Assembly (NCBI GenBank): GCA_016508695.1
Contig: VNKQ01000017.1
Span: 1,054,001 to 1,118,000, forward strand
Direction: 5' to 3'
Source of the DNA: Hyphodiscus hymeniophilus
Taxonomy: Eukaryota; Ascomycota; Leotiomycetes; Helotiales; Hyphodiscaceae
Length of the DNA: 64,000 nt
Part shown: piece by piece, positions 32,134 to 44,122 of the stretch
Layout of the letters: every line of letters starts with the position of its first letter
How positions within the stretch are numbered: position 1 is the first letter of the stretch
Made by a program: the position numbers and the translations under genes
The notes under the pieces: model-generated
The model's database searches: none
Seen by the model: only the letters and a program-made list of their open reading frames with translations
What the model was told of the DNA's origin: nothing

Positions 32134-34203
32134 CTAGAAGATGGAGTTCACAATATTACCACCAATAGTGGCTCCAGCACCAAAGATCGCGGCGTTACCT
32201 AACTTCTTCCCAAACTTCTTGCCTATCTCCTGACCCTTTCCTGGTCTCGACTCGACTGGTTGTTCAGCGATCTGCATTGGTGGGATGGCACTGTTGTATG
32301 GGTTGCTTGGGCCAGGGGGAGGTGGACCTTGCTGTTGCTGTTGAGGTTGATATCCTCCATATCCATTTGCCTTATCATTGCCGTAGTAACCATGGGGGGC
32401 TGGAGACATGTTGCCATTCGTTCCGCCATTTCTGTTCGGGTTTGTTTGGATTTGAACGTAGTTGACAGGGAAGACACCTTCTTGACCGGTTCGCAGGTTC
32501 TTGCCCAACCACCAATCCGCGTTCATGTGCTCAAATACAGAGATTTGGTCACCAACCTCGAAGTTGCAGTCTCCAGCTTCGGCATATCGATATAGTGCGG
32601 TGGCACGAGATATCTCTGGCTTTGAGGGCGTACGGCCGGGGAGAGAGGGAGGAGTAGGAGTGTTGTATGCAGGTGGAGGAGGATCACTGACGTTCAAGTT
32701 GGAAAATGCGGCGGTGGGAGCTGGAGAAGGGGAGGCAGCTGAGCTCCGAGACGGCGCAGAACCGTTGAGGGAGGACTCGGCGGGGAGAGATTGCATCATG
32801 GCATCATATGCCGTATCATTGATAGCACCGCTCTCTAGCAGATTCTCGAGCTCCTGAGACATAGTCAGCATCCAAAAACGGTCAACTAGTCTGTAGGACT
32901 GATATACGTACATTCTTGATGTTTCGAAGAGAACGATTGTTGTTGATAATCTTCTGACGCTCCTCCGGAGGCATGGTAGTAGGCATGGTTTTATTTTCGT
33001 AGTACGCGTATTCCAGGTTATGGCAGTCTGTACAGTTTGGATGGCGGTCGCACTCGCGAGGGTTTGCGTGAACCAGCTCAGCAATAGCTTGACGTTCTAG
33101 ACCTGTGAAGAAGAAGGAATCTCGAGAAGCGGGGTCTTGAACTCGCGAACGGCGGTCGCTGCGCTTAGGAATAGAGAGAGGATCGCCGGTTGGAGGACGA
33201 GGAACGGAATAAATTCGATGGCCGTAAGTACTGTGTGGTGAAGCACCGTCTGGAGTAAATCCGCTGCGATTGTTTCGTCTACCTCCGCTGTGAATCTGAT
33301 ACGGCTCGACAATGACTCTGTTGACTCCGCTTGGGGTTCGGCTGCTGGGAGTACGCACGCTGCGCTGTATATCCTGCAATTCCGTTCCTAGGTCTCTGCT
33401 GGGAGTGCGAGTGGGAGTATATTCGGAAGGACCGTTGATGAGGTTATTACGACGAGTGGATGTGGTGACTGATGAAGACCGGCTGTCCAGATTACTGGAA
33501 TTAGCGTTATTTTCTTATGGAGGACAGGAAGATGGGTGCAGCATCACCGCTTCAGACATCCAAAAACCATTCATCGAGGGGCATGGAATACGGACCTGGA
33601 GGTTTGAGACAACGAGAGCGATCGAACCGAAGCTTGGCTCGATTTGCGAACGAAGGTTTCAGCTTGACCACGGTAGTTCTCTTCGAGGAGTTGTTCGATC
33701 AGTTGGGTTGGAGGTTCGTCAGATATCTTGGGAGTCTGCAGGGCAGAACGTTGAATTTGGGAGAGGCATTGGGGCTGTGCTTCAGGAGGGCCGCCACCGC
33801 GGGATGCTGCTGCCGCTAAATTCTCAGCCTCAGTTTTGCTCCCGCTTTCTCGTACTCCATCAACTGCATCCTGCTTGCTGTGAAAATTGATACCAAGACC
33901 CTCCATTGTGCTTTTAGTATCGGTCAGTGGTGTTGAGAGCTTAGACTTGTTCGAAGCAGGTTTGTTCTGGGCTGGTAAGGCGGTAATGTCAAAATACGAC
34001 ATGCGTTTGTCTGGCATGAGTCTCTTGCGCGCCGGATTTTGCTGGGGAATGGGCGGCGTCAAAAGGGTAGGAGGAAGGCTTTTGCCCTTTCTTGACGCTG
34101 GCGGTTGTGAACCCATCGTTAAGAGTGTTGATCGAGACTCGACCGGTACCAGTGGAGTCGCGTTGAAGACGTCTACGGAACGAGAGTTGGGAATAGCTTC
34201 CAT
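32134..34203 (-). CDS. SH3-domain protein (Lsb1/Pin3-like) with a long novel N-terminal extension
   Basis: Exons 34203-33596, 33494-32912 and 32853-32134 close in phase and give 636 residues. The last 264 residues match the Las17-binding Lsb1/Pin3 family of actin-patch regulators: MPPEERQKIINNNRSLRNIK, then ELENLLESGAINDTAYDAMM, an SH3 domain (about 477-532; ATALYRYAEAGDCNFEVGD, ADWWLGKN, GVFPVNYVQI), a Pro/Gln/Tyr-rich linker and a Gly-rich end (GKKFGKKLGNAAIFGAG). Before it lie about 370 residues that are disordered and basic (KRMSYFDITALPAQNK, SRTPSGVNRV) and end in a Cys/His cluster (ECDRHPNCTDCH). The cluster runs in frame into the Lsb1-like start with no gap. Either this is one fused gene, which I favour, or two adjacent genes share an exon. 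The shorter product would start at 32986. Confidence 0.75.
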
Positions 34204-35630
34204 TCCTTCGTTAGTCTTTCTAAGTAGGGAGCCAACATGGCGCTTATTCTTCGTTTAGAGGATACGTCACTGGGTGTACTTCACTTCCCCAAGTATTCAC
34301 CTTTGAGGACCATATGGGAACAGCATGGTGATATCCTTCCACAGCCCAGACAGACAACAGGCTCGTTGTGTTGGCTGATTTGTCCTGAACGTGATGAATG
34401 GATATGTACTTCAAGAAAAATCTCTAAGTCGTATTCTTCAGAAGAACAAGGAGACAAAAGCTGATATCATCTATATCGTTCTGACGTCTCCCCTGCTTGG
34501 GAGCTTCTTACCATTATTGCTTTTTAGATGTATCATCTAGCGCATCGCAGTATCTGAGCATCTTTAAAAAGTTTTCCACTGATCGATCATAGACTGAAGA
34601 CAAAGACAGTTCTAGTGGCGCTGGCTTTTGTGTCGGCATTTCTGGAATGGAGCGATAATAGGAACATTCACAATGCGACCTCAGACGCATCTCCTGATAA
34701 ATTTCTTACACTGTTGGGCCAAGAGAATGCATTGAAGAGATATTATTGTCTAAGACAGGGAGTCCTCAAGGAAGACCAACGGTTCGAGCGAATATTAGAT
34801 CGAAGCAGTGAAAGACCGTGTCTTTACAGCGAACAAGCCGTTTAAAGCAAGTGAGACAACTCTTGACTTCAGCAATTGACGTAATGTAGCTATACGTCCA
34901 CGAAAAAAAGTTTCTTGATACTAGTTCCACTCATCGAAAGGATGTGAGGCTATATAGCCGTCGTAATCTTAAACTTCTCAAATTGAGGGGACTATCAGAG
35001 GCAAAACATCCTTATAGGCAATCCCACTGGGTGGCTCCATGCTATAGCCGTGAGTGATACAGACAGCATCGTGCTTGTTTGGAGGAGTATGGTGTCAGGC
35101 AAATGAGATTCAATGTGTACATAATATATCAACGCTGATCCACTCCACGCACTGAATGCTGTCCCGGGTCAATCCATCTCTCCATTGACAATGAGAGCGC
35201 CTGATTTGATCACCTCCGCTCACTTAAGATCAATTGCTTCTTCATTCAAATAGGGGCACGCATCGGCACCCTCCGTGATGAGATCAACGAGCCAAGAAGC
35301 GTCTATCAGAGGTGATTAGCTGCGATATGATGGCTCCTTGTCTTTGATGATGGCTCTATCCGCTTGATCCTTGATCGAAGCTTGATTCACTTGAGTACAG
35401 TACAACGCCTCTGAAGGCGGTGGAACAATCCTCGTGGGACGGAGTGAACTGTTCATTCTAGTCAATCTGGAGAGATGGATTGTGACTTGGTCATTCCAAC
35501 ATAACTGATTGTAGCATAAGTAAATAAAGATCTCGGAAATCTGATCTGGCACAACCATCCCAGAGTGGTCCGTGCGGAGTCACTCATGCGGTGGGGACTT
35601 CATCACGATCATGCATCCAAATAGTCCTGC
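34204..35630. other. Intergenic region, no gene seen
   Basis: This A+T-rich stretch of 1.4 kb contains the promoters of the SH3-protein gene (leftward) and the HET gene (rightward). Frames are short and lack domains. I see no repeat shared with other parts of the window. Confidence 0.5.
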
Positions 35631-37448
35631 ATGATCAGACTTCCACACATATTAGTCGTCCTTCAAGGCCGTATGTCTTCGCACAACAGCTTTAAAAGTG
35701 CTCCTCGGCACCTTCACAATTTCCAATATACCCCACTCTCTCCCAATATCAACGAGGTTCGTCTTCTACGACTTGGTCCCAAGCTTGCACGAGACTCTCA
35801 GATCCAGTGCAGCATCATCCATACGACGCTTGGCTCAGCTCCAGAATACCAAGCACTGTCTTACACCTGGGGCGAAACTCTGCCCTATAATCCTTTGATA
35901 TTCATCGACAATCGTGAATTTTCAGTCAGGCCGCATCTGTATTCCGCTTTAGCCCAGCTAGAGAGCAATCATTTCGCACCAGAATATCTATGGATCGATG
36001 CTATATGTATCAACCAAGACGACGTCGAGGAGAAGAGCTCTCAAGTGCGGATGATGAAAACTATCTTCCAGAGAGCTTCGAAGGTTCTTGTTTGGCTCGG
36101 GATGTCGGATTCCACGAGCGGCGATGCGTTCGATCTCTTACACTCTCTCGAAACTGAGCAGTCTTTCAGGAAGGTCCAGAGCCTTATCCAGGATCCTAAG
36201 AGAGAGAAGGACTGGAGGGCTTTGATTCGTCTCTTCAAACGACCGTATTGGCGACGCGTGTGGGTGGTTCAGGAAGTGCAGGTTGCGAAGGGTATTACAA
36301 TTTCATGTGGGAAAGACTCGATAGAATGGTCCAGTTTGTTGAAGATTCAGGGATATTTATGGGACGAGCATGCAGCAACTTTAGTTGCGCTAGCACAGTC
36401 ATCCAGGTCGCTGCGTAACCTTCATTTCTGGATCCGTGGACGTGGAGCTAGAGGGCTCGATAAATTGCCTGTGCTGCCGCTGGGTGACCTCTTCAGAACA
36501 CTACTTTTCCATCGCCTGAAAGAAGCTACGGACCCCAGGGACAAAATCTTTGGACTTCTTGGTCTCACGAGTGCAGGCAGTGAGATCGAAATCGATTATA
36601 GACGACACGTGCGGCAGGTGTACATTGATACTGCAACCCATTTAATCCGTGGATCGGGAAAGCTAGATGTTTTATGGGCTGTTCCACCTAATCGAGATGG
36701 ATATGGTCTCCCGTCCTGGGTGCCGAACTGGAGTATCAACGAGGAGAAGCAGGCAGAGTTGGCCTGGACCATTCAGGAAACAAAATTGGAGTATATTTAT
36801 CATGTATCAGCGAAGAGGATGGCTGAAGCGACTGTTGATCCTGAAAAGGGGATTTTGAAAGCTAAGGGTATTGTTATCACCACTATAAAACACATTGGAG
36901 GTGCAACACATATGGTGCATTCGAGGGATGTGGAACAAGCTGTCGTCGCTGTTCGTGAATGGCGATCGCTGATGGAATATCACCTAGACAATGGTTCTGA
37001 CGCTCTGGGGACTTTCATAGGGACACTACGATGTGGGCGTATGCGATTGGAAGATGATGATCCTTACGAAACACTGCGGGAAAAGCAGCTCGCTATTTTG
37101 GCTGCCATCAATGAGTTGACGATGGAAGTACATGTCTCAACTCTAAAAGATAGCTTGAACAAGAACAAGATGAAAATCATTACAGAGATTGAAGAGCTTA
37201 CACAGCTGACCTTCAAGCGAAGATTCTTTCTGTCATCTGACGGGATCATGGGCCTCGCTCCTGAAGAGGCCAAAGTTGGCGATGTGGTCTGCGTCCTGTT
37301 GGGATGCTCTGTACCAGTCGTTTTACGAGGGATTGGCGAGCACTCTAACTATATCGGTGACTTGTATCTTGTTGGGTACATGTCTGGAAGAGCTATAAAT
37401 GAGTGTGATGAAGGGAGGTTACAAATCGAAGATTTCGATATACGTTGA
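35631..37448 (+). CDS. Heterokaryon incompatibility (HET) domain protein
   Basis: A single open exon of 605 codons; a second in-frame ATG at 35673 is also plausible. The HET domain occupies the N-terminal third with its three signature blocks: YQALSYTWGE, YLWIDAICINQDD, and RPYWRRVWVVQEV followed by DPRDKIFGLLGL. The C-terminal half contains AKGIVITTIKHIGG and a typical late block GDVVCVLLGCSVPVVLRG, as in the common stand-alone HET proteins of filamentous ascomycetes. There is no NACHT, WD40 or ankyrin region. Such proteins can trigger programmed cell death when unlike individuals fuse; most, however, are untested. The gene has no introns and sits between gene-poor flanks, which is common for this expanded, variable family. 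A role in allorecognition is inference only. Confidence 0.93.
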   Translation: MIRLPHILVVLQGRMSSHNSFKSAPRHLHNFQYTPLSPNINEVRLLRLGPKLARDSQIQCSIIHTTLGSAPEYQALSYTWGETLPYNPLIFIDNREFSVRPHLYSALAQLESNHFAPEYLWIDAICINQDDVEEKSSQVRMMKTIFQRASKVLVWLGMSDSTSGDAFDLLHSLETEQSFRKVQSLIQDPKREKDWRALIRLFKRPYWRRVWVVQEVQVAKGITISCGKDSIEWSSLLKIQGYLWDEHAATLVALAQSSRSLRNLHFWIRGRGARGLDKLPVLPLGDLFRTLLFHRLKEATDPRDKIFGLLGLTSAGSEIEIDYRRHVRQVYIDTATHLIRGSGKLDVLWAVPPNRDGYGLPSWVPNWSINEEKQAELAWTIQETKLEYIYHVSAKRMAEATVDPEKGILKAKGIVITTIKHIGGATHMVHSRDVEQAVVAVREWRSLMEYHLDNGSDALGTFIGTLRCGRMRLEDDDPYETLREKQLAILAAINELTMEVHVSTLKDSLNKNKMKIITEIEELTQLTFKRRFFLSSDGIMGLAPEEAKVGDVVCVLLGCSVPVVLRGIGEHSNYIGDLYLVGYMSGRAINECDEGRLQIEDFDIR

Positions 37449-38524
37449 ATTTTGGTGTACCATGTCTTGCAAAATGAAGTCTCTAGGCCGAGTGATCAAA
37501 GTTTGATCATCAAAATTACTTCAAATTTATCATCTAGGAGCATACTTTCTGGCTCGACATGTTCTGGTTGAGTTATGACGGCCATAGCCCTAGCACTCTT
37601 CAGGTACATTTTATCTACAGACAAGAAAGCGAGAAGGTCTTGCATTGTCCTTCACGAACCGCATTATGTAGGCGAACCTACCAAGGCTTTACAAAGAAGA
37701 GTTAGGGTGCAGCCACACATCTGTTGACAAGAATGATCTAATCATATTGGCCGTTTGCACTAGACAGTGGTCGATTTCAAGAGTGTGATAGTGGACGACA
37801 ACACAGAATGCGCCTCACAGGATCATTACGGTCTCATCATATACAATTAAAATGAAGGTTATAAGCTGACGGAACGACTTTCAGAAAGGTTACATAGCCC
37901 TGGAACGACTTAAGTAAAGAAAATCAGAAGCCTAGGGTATTATTCAGGATCTGTTGAGAGCCATGGTACTGGGAGAGACTTGTGTCGTTTTTCGAATGAC
38001 CATTTCATGCAGTGGACATTGCTAGCTACCTTTCGATAAGCTATTCAGTTGACGCTCACGGCCCGAGCGGCTTTTGTATGTAATCTGTAATCGGGGAACC
38101 ATTGAGCGATGATTTGTTCTCCACGTCTTTGAAGGCCTTGACGTCCTCGATATCTGTATTTTTGATGTCGTTGACAAGCTAGTAGCTCATCACTGAGTCT
38201 TCCTGGGAGCATGGAAAATAGGTTGTGAAAGGAGATTCAACGAAAGACCCCAACGATGGATCTGATCCTTTATGAGCTCCTGGTAACGTCTCCAATAGCA
38301 ATGAGGTTCAGGAATGGTAGGCATAGCAGATTGAGAGAAGACTGTTTTCGCGCGGTTTACGCCCTGGTTGAAGGTCCCCAAGAAGGACCGTAGTAGGCGA
38401 CAACACTAGTAGACATCATTTCATTCAACTAAGAATTCGCATTATTTTCTACCTCTCCATGCTTTGAGGCTGCTAATTACATTCCATCACCATCACCATC
38501 ACCATCAATGTGATTCTCTCAGGG
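37449..38524. other. Convergent intergenic spacer
   Basis: The 1.1 kb separating the HET gene from creC are A+T-rich and hold no supported frame. A CCATCA repeat lies at its right end, just beyond the creC stop codon. Confidence 0.5.
38484..38508. repeat. CCATCA microsatellite in the creC 3' flank
   Basis: Four consecutive CCATCA units lie about 17 bp beyond the creC stop codon and probably form part of its 3' untranslated region. Confidence 0.9.
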
Positions 38525-40751
38525 CTACGAAGAAGCCAAAGTTGCATCGCTCGTATTGGTCGCAGAATCTTGCGGACGATCCCATGTTCGAATATGTCCT
38601 GTACCACGTTAGACTCTATAGACTCTAGAACGAATGAGAATCAAAAAGGAGGGCATACCACTCTTACAACTCGTAAGAATCGAATCCTCTGTGAACTCCA
38701 ACCAGCAAAGTGGATCCGGATCGACAACCTTTGACATCACAGGAGGCAACATGGCAGTCGTGGCTCTTGGCGCTATGGCGTGCTCAATCGTATGTTCCTC
38801 GTCGCTGTCGGCTGAGGGGCTAGAGTTCGATCGTAGGCGGCTCGAAGCTGTGATCTGGGTTTCGGATCTTTGCAGTGGGTTTGCGAAGCGTGAGGATATA
38901 CTCCCTCGTTGCCGAACAGAAGACTATAGGGAAGTCAGTATCACAGTAAAAAAAGCGCTGGAAGGATAGCCTACAGCTTTAGGGCGATGCAACATGCCAA
39001 CACTGAAATCCCACAATAACAGTCTACAGTCTTCACCAACAGATCCGAAGCGATAATTTCGATCATCACATCGCCACGGATCAAAGCATACAGCTGTGAC
39101 CCACGACTGATGGCCTTGGCAGCGCGCAACGATCGTGGACTCAGCGACAGACCAAATAGAGACGAGATCGTCTTGACCGCCTGTGAGAACATACTTGCCA
39201 TCCGGTGACCAACACACGCAGAGCAAGCCGCCATAGTAGCTTGAATAGAGGTCCAAGAGCCTGGAAATGTTAGTTGTGCTATTCACAAAGCCTGACCGTC
39301 ACTCACTGCTCCTTGAGGTAATCGATGATCCGCAGCGTGCCGTCTTCCGAAACCACAGCAATATGCCTGTTATCAGGGGAGAATGCGAAGGCGTTTATCC
39401 GTTGGTTCGACAGTTTCCAGAACGAAACAGGGTTGAACTTCTGGTTCTTAGAGTGCACAGACTTGTCAACGTGAAGCCTGGCGGTTGGCTCCAAGCTCCC
39501 GTCGCTGTCAGAATTCCCGTTGGTGTGAACGCCATTGCTCTCCTCAGGCAAGAAAGCCGCATCTTCCTTCTCCTTGTCGTATACAATCAAAGATCCATCC
39601 ATATGTGCTGCGAGGAATAGATTCTCTGAGCCCGGTATCCAACGAATCTCAGAAACTGGTGTCGTATTGATTATGCCCTAGCAAGTCAATACATACTCTG
39701 AACTTGACTCTCATGACTTACGTTCTTATTCAGGCGAGTATATTTCTGGGATATGGGTTCAAACCAGATGATTTCGCCTGTTGAAAAGCCCATTATTAGA
39801 TCAATATGATTTGAAGCTTTGGTGACTTGATTGATATCGTGGCAAAGGCAATGGCCTTTGGTGAAAAGAATTTTCGTTAAATGGTCCGCCTATTGCGAAT
39901 TTAGTAACTTGCACGAATATGCTTCGATTGTTCTACCTTTTGAATTGTTGACAGGTCAAGCCATTGGAAAGCTCTATTGATGTTGGCGAAAGCAAAATAG
40001 CCATTGGCTGGACGATCCTGTAATCTTTTGGGCATATTTTCGTGAACAATGCATCGGGAGATAAACGACGAGTTGCTTTTCGCAATATTGTTTTTGGGTT
40101 TCCTTCGCTTCCCAGCATCTTTTCCTCCTAATAGCATTGCATTGCCTTCACCAAATGCTGGAGCGGAACCAATTGATAGAGTAGCTCTGGCACTGCCCGT
40201 CACAGATGTACCTCCATCGCTGCTACCAGGAACCTCGCCAGAAGTACGACCTTCATTTGGATGTTCTTGTATGCTTGAATAGCCCCCGGATCGAGCACTC
40301 CGATTCGTATCGATCCTGTAAAGCAGCGGAGGTGGATTGGCGCGAGAGCTCAGAGATAAGAGGGATATTTTTGTACCAGCTGTCGCCGGTTGAGGTGTGG
40401 TGGCAAGGGGATTTGGATTGATTATTGGAGCTTCCGAGGGATGTGGAGGAGGGGTCGCGAGGTGTAGATCCTCCTTCAGAACATATGTACCTGCCAATAC
40501 CATTAAATGTGCCCCATCATCTGCTCATGTGCCAAGCCTTACCTTCTCCCACAACCAGCTGGTATTCTGGCCCCGTTGGGTGGGTAAGAATATTATTCGT
40601 CTCTATCATGGGCGCAGCCTGTCCATTTGCAACGGCGAGATTATATGCTGCTTGGGACGGATATCTTGGAGGGGGCGGTAGAACACTGGGAGATTCTTAT
40701 CAGCAATCTGGGGAATCGATAGACGGTTCATGTGGGTCGCTCTTACAACAT
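38525..40751 (-). CDS. creC: Catabolite repression protein CreC (WD40 repeat)
   Basis: Exons 40751-40747, 40685-40543, 40490-39937, 39889-39722, 39677-39307, 39260-38975, 38923-38659 and 38598-38525 give 621 residues. CreC binds and stabilises the deubiquitinase CreB, and the pair antagonises turnover of carbon-catabolite regulators and permeases. Diagnostic features are the start MFVLPPPPRY, GTYVLKEDLHLATPPPHPSE, the basic KRRKPKNNIAKSNSSF region, FAFANINRAFQWLDLS, and the WD40 repeats with VCWSPDGKYVLTGGQDD and FDPWRCDDRNYRFGSVGEDC. The last exon restores GHIRTWDRPQ. The protein is complete and of family-typical length. Exon 1 contributes only ATGTT, so the Met codon and two further bases come from a 5-nt coding exon. 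Gene order is divergent with GEM1. I am confident of the family and of the splice model. Confidence 0.95.
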
Positions 40752-41355
40752 AGTCGCAGTTGGAAGTCCGCTGAGCACAGACTAAGGGTGTATACGGATG
40801 GATGAATGAGAGAGAAGGATAAGAGTAGAGAATGGCAACCAAAGTTGTGTCAAATAACAGACGTAGGTAGTGTTCGAAGTCGAGGTCCCTGCAGGTACCG
40901 TCCACGCAACTGTGGGGTAATGCGACAGGTACTGCGACACTGGACGGACGTATGAATCTGCCTAGGGCCGCTCTCTGGAGGAGCAGAGATTGGTAGCGGG
41001 TAATACACAAGAGATCGCGACTCGTATATACGGATGATGACTTGAATAACAAGAAGATATTGGCATGTTGGAAGGATAAAGGCACCAGAGGGTTGATACC
41101 CCGTTGAAATGCACCACGCTAGAGAGAGAGAGGCGCATGAAGGATAAATGGAAGCTCGGATCCATGTAGCCAACTCCAACTACAGTACTCCAACTCTCGG
41201 GCCAACTGTAAGCGGAGCATTTCAACCCGGATCCCGAAAAGAACATTCGAACGAGCCTGGTGAGCCGCGGCTTCGAAACTCAATTAAGCGCTGCAGCCTT
41301 GCCTTGCGCAACAATGCGACTGTGATATTCTCCCCAAGGCTGAAACAGGTCCAGG
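40752..41355. promoter_or_regulatory. Divergent promoter between creC and GEM1
   Basis: The 604 bp contain the two promoters and the 5' untranslated parts of both genes. The creC leader must be spliced directly after the first five coding bases. I see no clear TATA box. Pentamers fitting the CreA consensus SYGGRG may occur but were not scored. Confidence 0.45.
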
Positions 41356-43399
41356 ATGTCTGCTGGTGAGCCCATAGCCAAAGTTATGAATCCCATGTGC
41401 TTATTTCAGATAGTACGTATCTGCGTGACGGGAGACGAGGGTGTTGGAAAATCCAGCCTTATTACCTCTCTGGTCAAAGATGTGTTCGTCACGAACAAGA
41501 TTCAATCGTGAGTGTCTCTGCCGCATACGGATGGCAGAGCTCGCTGACAACTTGACACAGAGTACTCCCTCAAATCACCATTCCTCCAAGCATAGGTACG
41601 CGGACGGTCCAGGAGATCCCTTTATCTGGTAGCAACTGATGAGCATTCTAGGAACTCCAGAAAATGTGACGACGACAATTGTGGATACGAGCGCGTTACC
41701 TCAGGAACGAAATACTCTGCGGAAGGAGATACGGAAGTCGAATGTTATTCTGCTGGTGTATTCGGACCACTACAGCTATGAGAGGGTTGCTCTGTTCTGG
41801 ATGCCATACTTCCGGTCTCTGGGAGTCAACGTACCGGTGGTACTATGTGCCAATAAAGCGGACTTGACGACAAGCGGAAATACAGCACAGGTTGTGGAGG
41901 ATGAGATGCTGCCAGTCATGGCCGAGTTCAAGGAGATTGATTCTTGTATACGGACAAGTGCAAGGGAACATCACAACGTGAATGAGGTTTTCTTCCTATG
42001 TCAAAAGGCTGTTACACATCCGATAGCACCTTTATTCGATTCCAAGGAAGGCAATCTGAAGCCTGCTGCGGTGGCTGCTCTGAAGCGGATATTCTACTTG
42101 AGTGATATAGATCAAGACGGATACTTGAGTGATCAGGAGATGCATAATTTCCAGGCCAAGTGCTTCGAGAAGCCGCTGTCTGAAGAGGACCTAGCCAACA
42201 TCAAGCATTCGATCAGCAAAACTTCGCCGAGATTTGAAGGAGGGAAAGGCATCGACCAAAATGGCTTCATACACCTCAACAAGATATTTGCAGAAAAAGG
42301 AAGACACGAGACGATTTGGATCATTCTACGGAAATACCATTACACGGACAGTCTAAGCTTGAAGGATAATTTCCTTCATCCCAAGTTTGAGATTCCGGAG
42401 TACGCTTCAGCGGAGCTCAGTCCTGCAGGATATCGATTTTTCGTGGATCTCTTCCTTCTATTTGATAAGGACAACGACGGTGGTCTAAATAACTCGGAGC
42501 TTGATGCTCTATTTGCGCCTACTCCCGGACTTCCTTCATTCTGGCTGGATTCCTCATTCCCTTCTTCTACTGTGCGCAACGAAGCTGGCCATATTACACT
42601 TCAAGGCTGGCTGGCTCAATGGTCAATGACCACGTTCGTGTCACCCAATACAACTCTTTCATACCTTGCATACCTTGGTTTCGAGCCCGCAAACGGACCC
42701 CGTACAGCTACCACCGCCGCTCTCAAAATTACGAAACCCAGGAAACGACGGAGAAAACTTGGACGAGTAGAACGGAATGTAGTTCTCTGCTACGTCCTCG
42801 GCGCTCCCTCATCTGGAAAATCCTCATTATTAGACGCCTTCCTGAACCGACCATTTGACTCTCTGTACCGTCCCACGATCAAGCCCCGCACAGCAGTCAA
42901 CAGTGTGGAGCTCCAAGGCGGAAAGCAATGTTATTTAATACTCGAAGAGCTCGGCGAGCTTGAGCCCGCCATTCTTGAGAATCGAGCCAAACTCGACGCT
43001 TGCGACTTAATTTGCTACACCTACGACTCGTCAGATCCAGACTCATTCTCACACATCGTCTCCTTGCGTGAGAAATACCCTCATTTGGACGAACTGCCAG
43101 CAATCTATGCAGCGCTGAAAGCCGATCAGGATAAGACGATGCAGAGATCTGAGATGCAACCCGATGAGTACACAGTGAGCTTGAACATGACCGCTCCGTT
43201 GCATGTCAGTGTCACGTGGAACAGCATCAGTGAACTGTTCGTGACGTTGGCAGAGGCGGCTACGAATCCGACTGTGGCATTTCCAAAGAGTGAGGAAGAG
43301 CCTCCTGATCGCACCAGTCTTTATGTCGCGCTGGGGGCGACAGCTTGTGCTTTGATTGCTGCGGTTATGGTGTGGAGGAGAACCACAAATCAGACCTGA
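41356..43399 (+). CDS. GEM1: Mitochondrial Rho GTPase (Miro)
   Basis: Exons 41356-41365, 41414-41507, 41561-41595 and 41652-43399 encode 628 residues, the usual length. The first, ten-base coding exon gives MSA and joins VRICVTGDEGVGKSSL using the second of two nearby acceptors (ATAG), the only one that keeps phase. Domains: N-terminal GTPase with P-loop GDEGVGKS; EF hand 1 (DIDQDGYLSDQE, about 199); EF hand 2 (DKDNDGGLNNSE, about 318); second GTPase (GAPSSGKSS, about 430); and a C-terminal membrane anchor (LGATACALIAAVMVW, about 605) followed by RRTTNQT. Miro proteins sit in the outer mitochondrial membrane, govern mitochondrial shape and inheritance and mark ER-mitochondria contacts. All key motifs are intact. 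Confidence 0.96.
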
Positions 43400-44122
43400 T
43401 GCTTTGATTATGGAGGTGGAGGTTGTCAAGGAGAATTGGCTACAATTTATTCCAGTTGAATGTCTGAAGGGAGATCGACTTGCGAGAACTATATTTTGTA
43501 ATTAATGATACCCCTCTCTTCTCTGTTTTATAGTTTGACCAATTTCCGCATCGAATTGCCAGGAACACAACACCTTAAGATCCCAAATGCAAATGACGGA
43601 AGGGTCCATACGTTACTCAGCGGGAGTCAGACTTGCTATATGCGCCTTGAGGACGTGGGCAATCCAGATGTCAATTGATTAAATGTTCATATGACGGTAA
43701 GAATCTGGTCGTCGGGCTGGGAATGAACGCCACATGAGACCTCTTGTTACTTCATCGGACGATAGTAAACTAAACTTCTCCAGTCGCTCACCATGCGAAC
43801 GGATGGGGTTTGATTTTAAAAGAAATCTTCTTCCTTCATTTCACTTTCATTCAAGTCACTGGATCCCCTTAGTGGCAAGGATCCTTTTTTGGACTAGCCT
43901 GGAACGAACGGAAGCTCTGAACGCGCTGAAAGCTTCCTAAGAAAAGAAAGAGCAATTCAAAAATCCTCACCATCAATCTCGACTCCTCGGCAGATACTCA
44001 GCACTGCTCCTTCCCTCCCGCAGACACTTTCCCTCTAGTATTCGAAAATCTCTCTCACAACATGGCAGCGGTAAGCAAAGTCACACTCTCTTCATAAACA
44101 CCCCTAAGCACGATTCGCATCT
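43400..44122. other. Intergenic region and leader of the DUF2433 gene
   Basis: The 723 bp contain the GEM1 3' flank and the promoter of the next gene. A short ATGGCAGCG followed by a GTAAGC donor at about 44062-44075 may be a leader exon; splicing it to the likely acceptor at 44145 would break the frame, so it is more likely an upstream start or non-coding leader. Confidence 0.45.

Noticed and set aside
35631..40751. Idea that the HET gene, creC and neighbours form a functional cluster
   Set aside because: CreC, GEM1 and the following genes are unrelated housekeeping genes; gene order alone gives no support.
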